Source: Streptomyces sp. BV286 (GTDB taxonomy: Bacteria > Actinomycetota > Actinomycetes > Streptomycetales > Streptomycetaceae). Taken from it: DNA of 64,000 nucleotides. The notes under the pieces were generated by a model that searched no databases, was not told where the DNA came from, and worked only from the letters and a program-made list of their open reading frames with translations. Of the stretch, positions 8,677 to 16,740 are shown piece by piece. Made by a program: the position numbers and the translations under genes. The first letter of the stretch is position 1. Each line of letters opens with the position of its first letter. The stretch is from assembly GCF_019090165.1 (NCBI RefSeq), contig NZ_JAHRIB010000212.1, positions 124,001 to 188,000 on the forward strand, in the 5' to 3' direction.

Positions 8677-9537
8677 GTGAGCGAGCCGCGGTCCGCGCCG
8701 ACGGTCGGGCAGGTCGTCCTCGGACGACGCCTGCTGGACCTGCGGGAACGCGCGGGGCTCAAGCGCGAGGAGGCGGCGCGCATCCTGCGTGTCACCGCCG
8801 CCACCGTCCGCCGTATGGAGATGGCCGAGGTAACTCTCAAGATCCCGTACCTCCAGCTCCTGCTGAAGTCGTACGGCGTCTCCGACGAGGAGGCCGAGGC
8901 CTTCGTCACGCTCGCCGAGGAGGCGAACCAGCCGGGCTGGTGGCAGAGGTTCCACGACATCCTGCCGGGCTGGTTCTCGATGTACGTGAGCCTGGAGGGG
9001 GCGGCCTCCCTCATCCGGTCCTACGAACCCCACTTCGTGCCCGGAGTGCTGCAGACCGAGGAGTACGCGCGTGGCGTCATGGAATCCGGCGCCATCGGCC
9101 AGACCAGACCCGAGGACATCGAGCGCCATGTGGCGCTGCGTATGCAACGGCAGGAACTGCTGACGCGCGAGGGCGCGCCCCGGTTCTGGGCCGTGATGGA
9201 CGAGACCGCCCTGCGCCGCCCGGTGGGCGGCCCCGAGGTCATGCGCGGCCAGATCGACAGGCTGCTCGAGGCCACGAAGCTGCCCAACGTGACCCTGCAG
9301 ATCGCCCCGTTCTCATCGGGGCCGCACGCGGGCACGTACGGGCCGTTCGTGCTGTTCCGCTTTGCCATGCCCGAACTGCCGGACATGGTCTACAGCGAGT
9401 ACCTGACCGGCGCCGTCTACCTGGACGCGCGTACCGAGGTGGCAACCCACCTCGAGGTCATGGACCGCATGGCGGCGCAGGCCGCCACGGCACATCGCAC
9501 GAAGGAGATCCTGCTGGATCTCCGCAAGGAGCTGTGA
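8677..9537 (+). CDS. XRE-family regulator with DUF5753 domain (Scr1/WhiJ-like)
   Basis: A 286-residue regulator. Residues about 10-70 form a helix-turn-helix (VVLGRRLLDLRERAG, then REEAARILRVTAATVRRME). The rest is a DUF5753 ligand- or partner-binding domain with the typical SYEPHFVPGVLQTEEYARGV and YLDARTEVATH segments. Members of this family in Streptomyces, such as WhiJ-like proteins, control development and antibiotic genes together with a small DUF397 partner. GTG 8677 is preferred because GGAGG at 8667-8671 precedes it by five bases; ATG 8665 and GTG 8671 are in frame. The stop TGA abuts the ATG of the DUF397 gene, indicating translational coupling. Confidence 0.9.
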   Translation: MSEPRSAPTVGQVVLGRRLLDLRERAGLKREEAARILRVTAATVRRMEMAEVTLKIPYLQLLLKSYGVSDEEAEAFVTLAEEANQPGWWQRFHDILPGWFSMYVSLEGAASLIRSYEPHFVPGVLQTEEYARGVMESGAIGQTRPEDIERHVALRMQRQELLTREGAPRFWAVMDETALRRPVGGPEVMRGQIDRLLEATKLPNVTLQIAPFSSGPHAGTYGPFVLFRFAMPELPDMVYSEYLTGAVYLDARTEVATHLEVMDRMAAQAATAHRTKEILLDLRKEL

Positions 9538-9801
9538 ATGGATCGCATCAAGTCCCGGATACGCGTCGCGCGGATCTACAACGGCATGCCCGCCAGGGAA
9601 CTGGGCAGCGAAGGCTGGCACAAGCCGTGGAGCGGGGGCAACGGCGGCAACTGCCTGGAGGCGATGAAGCTCGCCGACGGCCGGATCGCGGTCCGTCAGT
9701 CGGCCGACCCGGACGGTCCGGCCCTCATCTACACCCCCGGTGAGATGACCGCGTTCATCCAGGGAGCGAAGGCGGGGGAGGCGGACTTCCTGCTCTCCTG
9801 A
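9538..9801 (+). CDS. DUF397 domain protein, partner of the upstream XRE regulator
   Basis: An 87-residue DUF397 protein. The family core is clear: WHKPWSGGNGGNCLEA, then VRQSADPDGPALIYTP and FIQGAKAGEADF at the end. DUF397 proteins, of which BldB is a distant relative, are usually encoded beside an XRE/DUF5753 regulator and are thought to modulate it, somewhat like a toxin-antitoxin pair. Here the ATG directly follows the regulator's TGA with no gap, so the two should be made in a fixed ratio. The N-terminal 25 residues (RIKSRIRVARIYNGM) are more basic than the core and are probably specific to this copy. Confidence 0.9.
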   Translation: MDRIKSRIRVARIYNGMPARELGSEGWHKPWSGGNGGNCLEAMKLADGRIAVRQSADPDGPALIYTPGEMTAFIQGAKAGEADFLLS

Positions 9802-9835
9802 GGCCCTGACCGGCCTCTTCTCGTTCCCCGTTTTT
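9800..9835 (+). terminator. Terminator of the XRE-DUF397 operon
   Basis: GAGGCC (9800-9805) pairs with GGCCTC (9812-9817) around a six-base loop, and the stem includes the DUF397 stop codon. It is followed by a T-rich run ending in TTTTT at 9831-9835, unusual for this GC-rich genome and consistent with intrinsic termination. Confidence 0.6.
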
Positions 9836-10251
9836 CCCTGCTCCCTCTGTCTCCGCTCATTCTGTCTCTCCGCCTCGGCTTGCGGCAGACCCGGTCGGCT
9901 CGACGCCGATCCGGTCGCTTCAGGGCCGTCCCGCCCGACGCGGAGCTGATCCGATCGACGCAAGGCCGCTTCGATCGACGCGGGCCATCGGCGAAGATCA
10001 CCGACTCGGAACCGGAACCACCTGCGCCGCGGCGCGCCCACCAGCCGGCTCACCGCCCCACCGGGGGCCGGCGACTGTGGGCCCGGGCAGGCAGGCCCGA
10101 GGCCGACGCGCGGAGGACCCGCTCGGAGGGCGGCGGTCGACCGCGACATCACGTCGGGCCGGCCGCGTCCGACTGACCGCTACGGACCGACCGCGTCCGA
10201 CGGGGACACCCGCGCTGTATCCCGGTATCCCGGCGTGACGAGGTACGCCGA
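9836..10251. other. Intergenic region without a convincing gene
   Basis: About 420 bases between the DUF397 terminator and the MocR terminator. I see only a pyrimidine-rich start, short repeats of CGCGTCCGAC near 10166 and 10193, and weak GC hairpins such as GCCGGC...GCCGGC around 10050-10070. The open frames crossing it lack normal codon bias and look like antisense shadows. Confidence 0.5.
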
Positions 10252-10287
10252 GGCCGTCGTACCGCCGCAGGCGGCGGTACGACGGCC
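10252..10287 (-). terminator. Perfect 17-bp hairpin after the MocR gene
   Basis: The arms 10252-10268 and 10271-10287 are perfectly complementary (17 bp, centre CCGCAGGCGG) with only two bases between them. It lies about 95 bases beyond the MocR stop and is probably its terminator, although there is no T run, as is common in Streptomyces. Confidence 0.65.
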
Positions 10288-10381
10288 CGGCCCGCCCTGG
10301 GCTGCCTTCCCGCACGGTGCCCCGCGTACCGGAAAGGTCGTTTTCCGGCCACCTGCCCTGCCCTGCCCTGCGCTGCTGCCC

Positions 10382-11791
10382 TCACGGGGGCGGAAGCGCG
10401 GCGCACAACGCCTCCAGCGCGGCCCCGTACGCGTGGTCCGACGGCGTGGCGTAGCCCACGACGAGCCCGTCCGGCGAGGCCATGACCGCCTCCGGGTGCC
10501 GGAACTCCGCCAGCCCGTCCAGCGCGAGGCCCTGCCACGCGGCGGCCTTGACCGCGGACCGCTCGCTGCCCGGTGGCAGCCGCAGCACCGCGTGGAGCCC
10601 GGCCGCGATCCCGGTGACCTCGACGTGCGGGGCGTGTTCGGCGAGCGCCCCGACCAGCCGGTCCCGCCGGCTCCGGTACTGCTGCCGCATCCGCCGCACA
10701 TGGCGGTCGTACGACCCGGACGCGACGAAGTCCGCGAGCGCCAACTGGTCCAGGACGCTCGCCCACGCCTCCCGCTCGCCCTTGGCCGCCAGTACGTCCT
10801 CGACGTACCGCTCGGGAAGGACCATCCAGCCGAGCCGCAACGCGGGCGACAGGCTCTTGCTGACCGAGCCGATGTGGACGACCCGCTCCGGATCCAGGCC
10901 CTGTACGGCCCCGACGGGCTTGCGGTCGTAGCGGAACTCGCCGTCGTAGTCGTCCTCCAGGACCACGCCTCCACGCGCGCGTGCCCAGTCGATGACGGCG
11001 GCACGCCGAGCGGGATGCAGAGGCCCGCCGGTCGGGAACTGGTGCGCGGGCGTGAGTAGCACGGCCCGTTCCCTGTCCAGGCCGTCGACCTGGGCGCCGT
11101 CCTCGTCGAGAGCCAGCGGGACGGTTCGCACCCCGGCCGCCGTCAGCAGCCCCCGGTGGAAGGCGAGCCCGTACGACTCGACGCCCAGGGGGCCGCGCAG
11201 AACCGCGGGGAAGAGCAGCCGCAGGGCGTGCGCGAAACCCGAACAGATCACGATCCGACCCGGCTCGGTGCGCACGCCACGCGCGCGTGCCAGGTACTCC
11301 GTGAGGGCTTCCCGCAGTTCGAGGCGCCCCGCGGGATCGCCGGGACCGAACACCTCGTTGGGAGCGGCCTGGAGAGCCCGCCGGTACGAGGCGAGCCAGG
11401 CGGCGCGGGGGAACGACGACGCGTCGGGGGTGCCCTGCCGCAGGTCGTGCCGCGGTCCACGCGCGCGTGGAGGTGCCTTTTTGGGTACGCGAGCCCGGGT
11501 CCCCAGCGGCTCGGCGCGCTCGGCGACGCGCGTGCCCGAGCCCTGTCGCGCGGTGAGCCAGCCCTCGGCGACGAGTTCGGCGTACGCGTCGGCCACCGTG
11601 TTGCGGGCCACCGCCAGATCCGCGGCGAGCGAGCGGTACGGGGGCAGGCGGGTGCCCGGAGCCAGACGCCCGCTGCGGATCGCCTCGCGCAGGGCGCGGA
11701 TGAGGGCGGCACGGCGACCGCCCGGACCGGACAGTTCCAGATGCAGGTCGGCACCGATGTGCTCCGCCGGATTGACCCGTGAATCCACCAT
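10382..11791 (-). CDS. MocR-family (PdxR-like) transcriptional regulator
   Basis: A 469-residue regulator with an N-terminal GntR-type winged helix-turn-helix (residues about 20-90: LREAIRSGRLAPGTRLP, then LAVARNTVADAYAELVAEG) joined by an Arg-rich linker to an aspartate-aminotransferase-fold domain. The PLP lysine is in IGSVSKSLSPALRLGW near residue 300, and DDYDGEFRYDRKPVGA is the family signature. MocR proteins sense PLP or PLP-amino-acid adducts and often control a divergent gene. Here that gene is the AhpD-like gene at 11839, only about 48 bases away, so it is the obvious target. Three copies of a 12-bp palindrome, CACGCGCGCGTG, lie inside this gene. Confidence 0.9.
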   Translation of the reverse strand: MVDSRVNPAEHIGADLHLELSGPGGRRAALIRALREAIRSGRLAPGTRLPPYRSLAADLAVARNTVADAYAELVAEGWLTARQGSGTRVAERAEPLGTRARVPKKAPPRARGPRHDLRQGTPDASSFPRAAWLASYRRALQAAPNEVFGPGDPAGRLELREALTEYLARARGVRTEPGRIVICSGFAHALRLLFPAVLRGPLGVESYGLAFHRGLLTAAGVRTVPLALDEDGAQVDGLDRERAVLLTPAHQFPTGGPLHPARRAAVIDWARARGGVVLEDDYDGEFRYDRKPVGAVQGLDPERVVHIGSVSKSLSPALRLGWMVLPERYVEDVLAAKGEREAWASVLDQLALADFVASGSYDRHVRRMRQQYRSRRDRLVGALAEHAPHVEVTGIAAGLHAVLRLPPGSERSAVKAAAWQGLALDGLAEFRHPEAVMASPDGLVVGYATPSDHAYGAALEALCAALPPP

Positions 11792-11838
11792 GGAAATGCA
11801 CCCTACAGGGGGTCTTTGAGCCGCATAGATTCATGGTC
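11792..11838. promoter_or_regulatory. Divergent promoter between the MocR and AhpD-like genes
   Basis: This 47-base gap must hold both promoters. On the plus strand TAGATT at 11826-11831 is a good -10 hexamer placed so that transcription would begin at or next to ATG 11839, giving a leaderless message. On the minus strand TAGGGT (complement of 11801-11806) could serve the MocR gene. The overlap of the two suits repression of both by MocR. No -35 element is obvious for either. Confidence 0.5.
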
Positions 11839-12447
11839 ATGACGACCAACGCGACCAACGCGATTACCGCGATCAACGTAACGAACGTGCCGACCACGAC
11901 GACCGCGACCGCGAGCGGTACCGCGACCGCGACGCACGCGAGGGCCGCGGCTCCTTTGGGAGTGGGAGTGGGAGCGGGAGCGCGGGCACGGGTGGCCGAA
12001 AATGGTCGCCTCGACTTCGCGAAGTCCGCCCCCAAGGTCTTCCGCGCGCTCGTCGGCTTCGACGCCGCGGCCCGTGAAGGGCTCGACCCGGCCCTCGTCG
12101 AACTGATCCAGATACGCGCCTCGCACCTCAACCACTGCGCGTACTGCCTCCACATGCACACCAACGACGCGCGCAGGGCCGGCGAGTGCGAGGACCGGCT
12201 GCACCTGGTCGCGGTGTGGCGCGAGGCCCCGCACTTCTTCACCGAGAGGGAGCGGGCGGCCCTGGCTCTGACGGAGGCGGTGACCCTGGTCGCCGACCGG
12301 GGCGTCCCCGCCGACGTCTACGCCGAGGCCGCCGCGCACTTCGACGACACGGAACTGGCCCGGGTACTGGCCCTCATCTTCGCGATCAACACCTGGAACC
12401 GGGTCGCCCTGTCGACGGCGAAGGTGGCGGGGACGGACACACGCTGA
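11839..12447 (+). CDS. AhpD-like carboxymuconolactone-decarboxylase-family protein with expanded N-terminus
   Basis: The core, from about residue 55 (GRLDFAKSAPKVFRALVGF) to the end, is a standard AhpD/CMD-family alkylhydroperoxidase with the redox motif HCAYCLHMH and the NTWNRVAL C-terminal helix. Such proteins reduce peroxides or act as carboxymuconolactone-decarboxylase-fold oxidoreductases in the cytoplasm. The first 50 or so residues are unlike the family: a Thr/Asn/Ala/Ile run then a Gly/Val/Ala run, encoded by slipping 6- and 12-base repeats such as GCGACCAAC and GGGAGTGGGAGC. ATG 11839 is chosen from the -10 position; ATG 11833 is in frame. An internal start near GTG 11992 would give the usual length. 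Confidence 0.85.
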   Translation: MTTNATNAITAINVTNVPTTTTATASGTATATHARAAAPLGVGVGAGARARVAENGRLDFAKSAPKVFRALVGFDAAAREGLDPALVELIQIRASHLNHCAYCLHMHTNDARRAGECEDRLHLVAVWREAPHFFTERERAALALTEAVTLVADRGVPADVYAEAAAHFDDTELARVLALIFAINTWNRVALSTAKVAGTDTR

Positions 12448-12480
12448 CCGGCACCGACGGGTGGGCGAGGTGCTCCCGCG

Positions 12481-13968
12481 TCACGCCGTCATGGGCCGGT
12501 CGTGGGGTCCGATCGGCGCCGGCAGCCGGGAGTCGCCCGTCAGATGGCGGTCCACCGCGGCCGCCACCGCCCGGCCCTCGGCGATCGCCCACACGATGAG
12601 GGACTGACCGCGAGCCGCGTCCCCGGCGGCGTACACACCCGGCACGTCGGTCGCGAACTCCGCGTCGCGGACGATCGTGCCGCGGGCGTCGAGGCCGATG
12701 CCGAGCTGGTCGACGAGCCCGTCGGAGCGGTCGGGCCCGGAGAACCCGAGGGCGAGCAGCACGAGGTCGGCGGGGAGCACGCGCCCGGTGCCGGAGCGAG
12801 GGCGCCGCTCGGCGTCGACCCCGACGAGGTGCAGCGCACGCACCCGACCGGCCGCGTCCCCCGTGAAGCGGAGCGTGGACGCCGCGAAGAGCCGGGCGTC
12901 CGCGTCGGCCGCGGGCGCGGTCTCCAGGTCCCGGGCCTCCTCGTGCGCGGCCGACAAGCGGTAGATCCTCGGGTACACCGGCCACGGCTCGAAGTCCTCG
13001 TCGCGCTCCGCCCCCGGCTGTGCGTAGATGTCCAGCTGGGTCACGGACTTCGCCCCCTCGCGTACCGCCGTACCCAGACAGTCCGCGCCCGTGTCGCCGC
13101 CGCCGACGATCACGACGTCCTTGCCCGCCGCGGACAGCGGAGACGTCTCCAGATCCCCCTCGCACACCCGGTTGGCCAGCGGCAGATACTCCATCGCCTG
13201 ATGGATTCCGCTCAACTCCCGACCCTCTACCGGCAGTTCACGCCAGGCCGTGGCGCCGACGGCGAGGACGACGGCGTCGTACCGGGCCCGCAGCTCCGCC
13301 GCCCCGACGTCACGGCCGACGGCGGTCGACGTACGGAACTTGGTCCCTTCCCTCCGCATCTGCGCGATCCGCCGCTCCAGGTGCCGCTTCTCCATCTTGA
13401 ACTCGGGGATGCCGTAGCGCATCAGCCCGCCGAGCCGGTCGTCCCGCTCGTAGACGGCGACGGTGTGTCCGGCGCGGGTCAGCTGCTGCGCCGCCGCGAG
13501 CCCCGTGGGGCCGGAGCCGATCACGGCGACGGTCCGCCCCGACAGCCGGTCCGGCGGTCGCGGCGGCACGAACCCGTCGGCCCAGGCCCGGTCTGCGATG
13601 GCGACCTCCACGTTCTTGATCGTGACCGCGGGCTGGTTGATCGCCAGCACACAGCCCGCCTCGCACGGGGCGGGGCACAACCTGCCGGTGAACTCGGGAA
13701 AGTTGTTCGTCGCGTGCAACCGGTCGCTCGCGGTACGCCAGTCGTCGCGCGCGACCAGGTCGTTCCACTCGGGGATCAGGTTGCCCAGCGGACACGCGTC
13801 GTGGCAGAAGGGGATGCCGCAGTCCATGCACCGGTCGGCCTGCGTGCGCACGATCGGCAGCAGTGCTCCGGGAACGTACACCTCGTCCCAGTCCCGCACC
13901 CGGTCCCCGACGGGCCGGCGCGGCCACTCCTCGCGGGAGGCGTTGAGGAAACCCTTGGGATCGGCCAT
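12481..13968 (-). CDS. gltD: Glutamate synthase small-subunit-like oxidoreductase
   Basis: A 495-residue GltD-type protein that passes electrons from NADPH through FAD and iron-sulphur clusters. The N-terminal cluster-binding cysteines are visible in CMDCGIPFCHDACPLGN and RLCPAPCEAGC; the FAD site is VIGSGPTGLAAAQQL near residue 130 and the NADPH site VIVGGGDTGADCLG near 285. ATG 13968 (MADPKGFLN) is the family's usual start and follows GGGAG. A gltB gene, normally next door, is absent here, so this is either a second small subunit or a GltD-like reductase for another partner. It converges on the AhpD-like gene with a 33-base gap. Confidence 0.88.
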   Translation of the reverse strand: MADPKGFLNASREEWPRRPVGDRVRDWDEVYVPGALLPIVRTQADRCMDCGIPFCHDACPLGNLIPEWNDLVARDDWRTASDRLHATNNFPEFTGRLCPAPCEAGCVLAINQPAVTIKNVEVAIADRAWADGFVPPRPPDRLSGRTVAVIGSGPTGLAAAQQLTRAGHTVAVYERDDRLGGLMRYGIPEFKMEKRHLERRIAQMRREGTKFRTSTAVGRDVGAAELRARYDAVVLAVGATAWRELPVEGRELSGIHQAMEYLPLANRVCEGDLETSPLSAAGKDVVIVGGGDTGADCLGTAVREGAKSVTQLDIYAQPGAERDEDFEPWPVYPRIYRLSAAHEEARDLETAPAADADARLFAASTLRFTGDAAGRVRALHLVGVDAERRPRSGTGRVLPADLVLLALGFSGPDRSDGLVDQLGIGLDARGTIVRDAEFATDVPGVYAAGDAARGQSLIVWAIAEGRAVAAAVDRHLTGDSRLPAPIGPHDRPMTA

Positions 13969-14158
13969 GGCCGTCTCCCTCGCGTATGCGAACGGGGCCC
14001 GTACCGTCTCCGCCACCAGCTCCGACACCGTGGTCCGGGCGGCTCGCAGGGCCTATCGGCAGACTCTCCCCGCCACGATACGACGCCGCCGCCCAGCCCG
14101 CCCCAGGTGAGCGCCCCCTCCGGCGCACTCGAACGCCGCTCGGGTGCGCCCGAACCCC
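13969..14158. other. Upstream region of gltD without a gene
   Basis: About 190 bases between gltD and the 22-bp repeat array. It should contain the gltD promoter, but I cannot point to a convincing -10/-35 pair. The part nearest the array (14120-14158) contains degenerate versions of the same CGCCGCTC/CGAACC units. Confidence 0.4.
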
Positions 14159-14232
14159 GCTCCGGCACCCCCCGTACGCCGCTCCGGCACCCCCCGTACG
14201 CCGCTCCGGCACCCCCCGTACGCCGCTCCGGC
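14159..14232. repeat. Tandem array of a 22-bp unit, three perfect copies plus a partial
   Basis: Copies at 14159-14180, 14181-14202 and 14203-14224 are identical (GCTCCGGCACCCCCCGTACG plus CC), followed by an eight-base partial at 14225-14232. It ends six bases before the stop of the DUF1772 gene. Perfect identity implies recent slippage. Each unit contains GTAC and a C6 run; no function is known to me. Confidence 0.9.
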
Positions 14233-14237
14233 GGCAC

Positions 14238-14717
14238 TCAGGTCAGCGCCAGCACATAGGAGATCGTTCCGGCGGACGCGGCGACCGTCCGGATGTGGTT
14301 CCACCTCGACCACTCGCTCACATACGTGGGCCAGTACGCGATGGCCTCCTGGGAACCGGGGTCCATCCCCGCGAGCTTGTTGTTGCGTGGGACGTTCGCG
14401 GCGATCGTGACTCCGAAACAGCCGAACAGGTACAGCGCGCTGCCCACCAGCAGCTCCACCGTGCCCTCGTCGGGCCACAGCACGAAGGTGACCACCGCGA
14501 TAACGGCACACACCACGGTCGGCCCGAGGAACACGAGCATGAAGGCCGGCATCAGTGCGGTCACGTTGATCGCCTGCATCGCCGCGACGCCCTGCGCCGG
14601 CGGCAGCGCGGCCAGTCCCCTCATCACGAACGTGGAGAACGCGCAGAAGGCCCCGGCCACCAGCCCGGTGCCGAGCACGCCCACCACGGTGAGCACGAAG
14701 TACGGTCCCTCGATCAT
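14238..14717 (-). CDS. DUF1772 (anthrone-oxygenase-like) membrane protein
   Basis: A 159-residue membrane protein of the DUF1772 family, which includes anthrone-oxygenase-like proteins but is mostly uncharacterised. Four hydrophobic segments are visible: around residues 5-27 (LTVVGVLGTGLVAGAF), 55-80, 83-103 and 135-155, with the family's RNNKLAGMDPGS loop and SEWSRWNHIRT motif between the last two. ATG 14717 is preceded by GGGAG; the longer frame up to 14897 is rejected because its extra residues lack the family pattern. The 22-bp tandem array starts just after the stop. Confidence 0.85.
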   Translation of the reverse strand: MIEGPYFVLTVVGVLGTGLVAGAFCAFSTFVMRGLAALPPAQGVAAMQAINVTALMPAFMLVFLGPTVVCAVIAVVTFVLWPDEGTVELLVGSALYLFGCFGVTIAANVPRNNKLAGMDPGSQEAIAYWPTYVSEWSRWNHIRTVAASAGTISYVLALT

Positions 14718-14823
14718 GGCCACTCCCGTGTAGGCAAAACCTCTGGCTGACAACCCGCTCACCGCTCCCGGAACCGTTGGGCCGGACGACTCCGAACCCG
14801 AAGATCCTGCACGGCACTCCCTG

Positions 14824-15660
14824 TCACCACAAGTGAAATGCCGTACGGGGAGGGTCACCATGGCCGAAGGGCTCGGACGCATGTCCGGGCATCTCAAGGG
14901 CCGGGGGAGGGGCTTCCCCCGAGGCCTCGGACCACCCGTCCCGGGACCCGCGCCGAGCCCGCCTGGCCGAGCCTGTCCGTCCGCTCTCGCCCCACTCGGC
15001 GAGCGTCGCCTCGACCGCGGGAGCGATCCGGCGGCGGGCCTCGTGGCGCGGGACCCCCCTCATCAGCAACTGGTCGTACGGAGTACACGTGTGCCGGACC
15101 GCCGCGCGCACGGCGGACAGCACCGCCGCTTCGGACAACGCGCGCCCGGCGGCGCTGCGCCCCACCCGCCCGCTGCCCCGCACCGACGCGTGCGCGGCGA
15201 TGGCGCGCGCCCGGTCGGCCGGGCAGCCGGGGAACCGCCGCCGGATCTCCCACGCGAAGGCGTCGGTGAACCGCACGTCCTCCGCGGCCCGCCGCCGGGC
15301 GTCCCGCACACGGCGCCGCCGTCGCGCCTCCGCGTCCGCCAGACACCGCTCCTCGGCCCGCGCGAGCGCCGCCTCCTCGACTAGCACCCCCTGTCGCTCG
15401 TACCGGCTCCGTCGCCGGTTGAACCGCACCACGACCGCCGACAATCCGCTCCCCTCCCGCGACCTCCGGGTCAACGCCGTGTCACCCCGCGGCAGGAACA
15501 CCAGGTGCCCGAGGTCCGCGCAGTCGAGACACCGCGGTGACCCCTCCTCCAGCACCAGCAGCGGGAGGGGACCGCACCGGCACTCGCCGCAGTGCCGCCG
15601 CTTCAACGGCTGGACGACGAGAGGCCCGAAGCGGGGCGCAGGAGTTGCCGTGGTCACCAT
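14824..15660 (-). CDS. DUF2293 domain protein with N-terminal zinc-ribbon-like motif
   Basis: A 278-residue protein. The N-terminal 50 residues hold paired cysteines, HCGECRCG and RCLDCADLGH, arranged like a zinc ribbon. An Arg-rich helical middle (residues about 75-125) precedes the DUF2293 domain at about 130-225, recognised by FPGCPADRARAIAAHA and TPYDQLLMRGVPRHEARRRI. The tail is Gly/Ser/Pro-rich and probably disordered. DUF2293 has no established function; the basic character and zinc-ribbon-like motif suggest nucleic-acid binding, which is inference. The gene is divergent from the uridine-kinase-like gene. Confidence 0.85.
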   Translation of the reverse strand: MVTTATPAPRFGPLVVQPLKRRHCGECRCGPLPLLVLEEGSPRCLDCADLGHLVFLPRGDTALTRRSREGSGLSAVVVRFNRRRSRYERQGVLVEEAALARAEERCLADAEARRRRRVRDARRRAAEDVRFTDAFAWEIRRRFPGCPADRARAIAAHASVRGSGRVGRSAAGRALSEAAVLSAVRAAVRHTCTPYDQLLMRGVPRHEARRRIAPAVEATLAEWGESGRTGSARRARRGSRDGWSEASGEAPPPALEMPGHASEPFGHGDPPRTAFHLW

Positions 15661-15845
15661 GGGCGGTTCATTCCCGGCCGGGACCCCGATGCACGCCGAC
15701 CCGCGAACCTCTCCCGCCCGGTCCCTCCTCTCGCCCTTCTTGTCCTTCTCGTCGCCGTGTCGCCGGTCGCGCCACCCGGCGCGGTGGAGCCGCTCATGAA
15801 CATGCGGCCGTCGTACGTGTGCGCCCGCGCGGCATCATGGGCCGT

Positions 15846-16478
15846 GTGCGACTCGAAGCGATCACCTGGGACCGGCTCGGCGAACTCCTCGCCGAGCGCC
15901 TGCTCGACCTGGAGCCGGCCGACGGCAGCCCCTGGCCGCGCATCGCCTTCGACGGTGCCCCGGCCGCCCGCCCGGGTGACCTCGCCGAACGCGTCGCCGA
16001 AGCCCTTCGCCCGCGCGGCCGGTTCCCCCTGGTCATCAGCTCGGAGGGCTATCTGAGGCCCGCCTCGCTCCGGTTCGAGTACGGCCGCCAGGACGTGGAG
16101 TCCTACTACGACGGCCGGCTCGACACCGGTGCCCTGTGGCGCGAGGTCTTCGGCCCGCTGGAACCGGGCGGTGACGGACGCGTCCTGCCCGACCTCCTGG
16201 ACCCGGCGACCGACCGTGCCACCCGCAGCCCGTACATCCAACTCCCTCCAGGCGCCGTGCTGTTGCTGCACGGACCACTGCTCCTGCGGCACTGGTTCCC
16301 GTTCGACCTCGCCGTCCACGTGCACCTCTCCCCGGCCGCCCTGCGCCGCCGCACCCCGGAAGACGAACACTGGACGCTCCCCGCGTACGAGCGCTACGAG
16401 AGCGAGACGGCTCCGGGGGATACGGCCGATGTCCTGGTGCGCGCGGACGACCCGCGCCACCCGGCGTGGAACGGCTGA
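15846..16478 (+). CDS. Uridine-kinase-like protein with degenerate P-loop
   Basis: A 210-residue protein resembling actinobacterial uridine kinases: IAFDGAPAARPGD where a P-loop should be, then ISSEGYLRPASLRFEYGRQD, SYYDGRLDTGALWREV and LLLHGPLLLRHWFPFDLAVHV. The usual GxxxxGK[S/T] lysine is missing (GAPAARPG), so ordinary phosphotransfer is doubtful, although this substitution seems common in this subgroup. If active it would phosphorylate a nucleoside; otherwise it may only bind nucleotides. GTG 15846 gives the family's N-terminus (VRLEAITWDRL); ATG 15837 is in frame. No Shine-Dalgarno is seen. A short tandem repeat begins four bases after the stop. Confidence 0.78.
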   Translation: MRLEAITWDRLGELLAERLLDLEPADGSPWPRIAFDGAPAARPGDLAERVAEALRPRGRFPLVISSEGYLRPASLRFEYGRQDVESYYDGRLDTGALWREVFGPLEPGGDGRVLPDLLDPATDRATRSPYIQLPPGAVLLLHGPLLLRHWFPFDLAVHVHLSPAALRRRTPEDEHWTLPAYERYESETAPGDTADVLVRADDPRHPAWNG

Positions 16479-16481
16479 CCC

Positions 16482-16540
16482 GACAGCCATCAGCCATCAG
16501 CCGACAGCCATCAGCCGACAGCCATCAGCCGACAGCCGAC
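16482..16540. repeat. Short tandem repeat (14-bp unit) after the uridine-kinase-like gene
   Basis: The unit GACAGCCATCAGCC occurs at 16482-16495, 16503-16516 and 16517-16530, with partial copies between and after them. It starts four bases after the TGA. It is probably a slippage array; one ATCAGCC half-unit is duplicated between copies one and two. Confidence 0.85.
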
Positions 16541-16740
16541 AAAGGGCCCCGGCCGGTCCTTCGCTGACCGGGCGGATCGCCGGCTTCCCTGTGCGGGACA
16601 AGGAAGGTGGGGCGCGGATGTCAGCCGGTGACCGCGGACCTCCGGGTGCGTATCTCCTCGTACCCGGCGAGAATGTAGGGCGCCGGGACCAGCGGTGCGT
16701 GCCCGCGCCGCGCCGGCCGTCCGGCACCGGGAGGTACTAC
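16541..16740. other. Leader region of the CBS gene without a gene
   Basis: Two hundred bases. GGCCCCGGCCGG near 16545 could be part of a terminator for the upstream gene. The last bases contain GGGAGG at 16729-16734, the ribosome-binding site of the CBS gene. I see no other element. Confidence 0.4.

Noticed and set aside
10149..12242. 697-residue minus-strand frame around the MocR gene
   Set aside because: Another frame of the same strand; the MocR frame at 10382-11791 has domains and this one does not.
14159..16540. The 22-bp and 14-bp tandem arrays as CRISPR
   Set aside because: Units are contiguous with no unique spacers and no cas genes are present.
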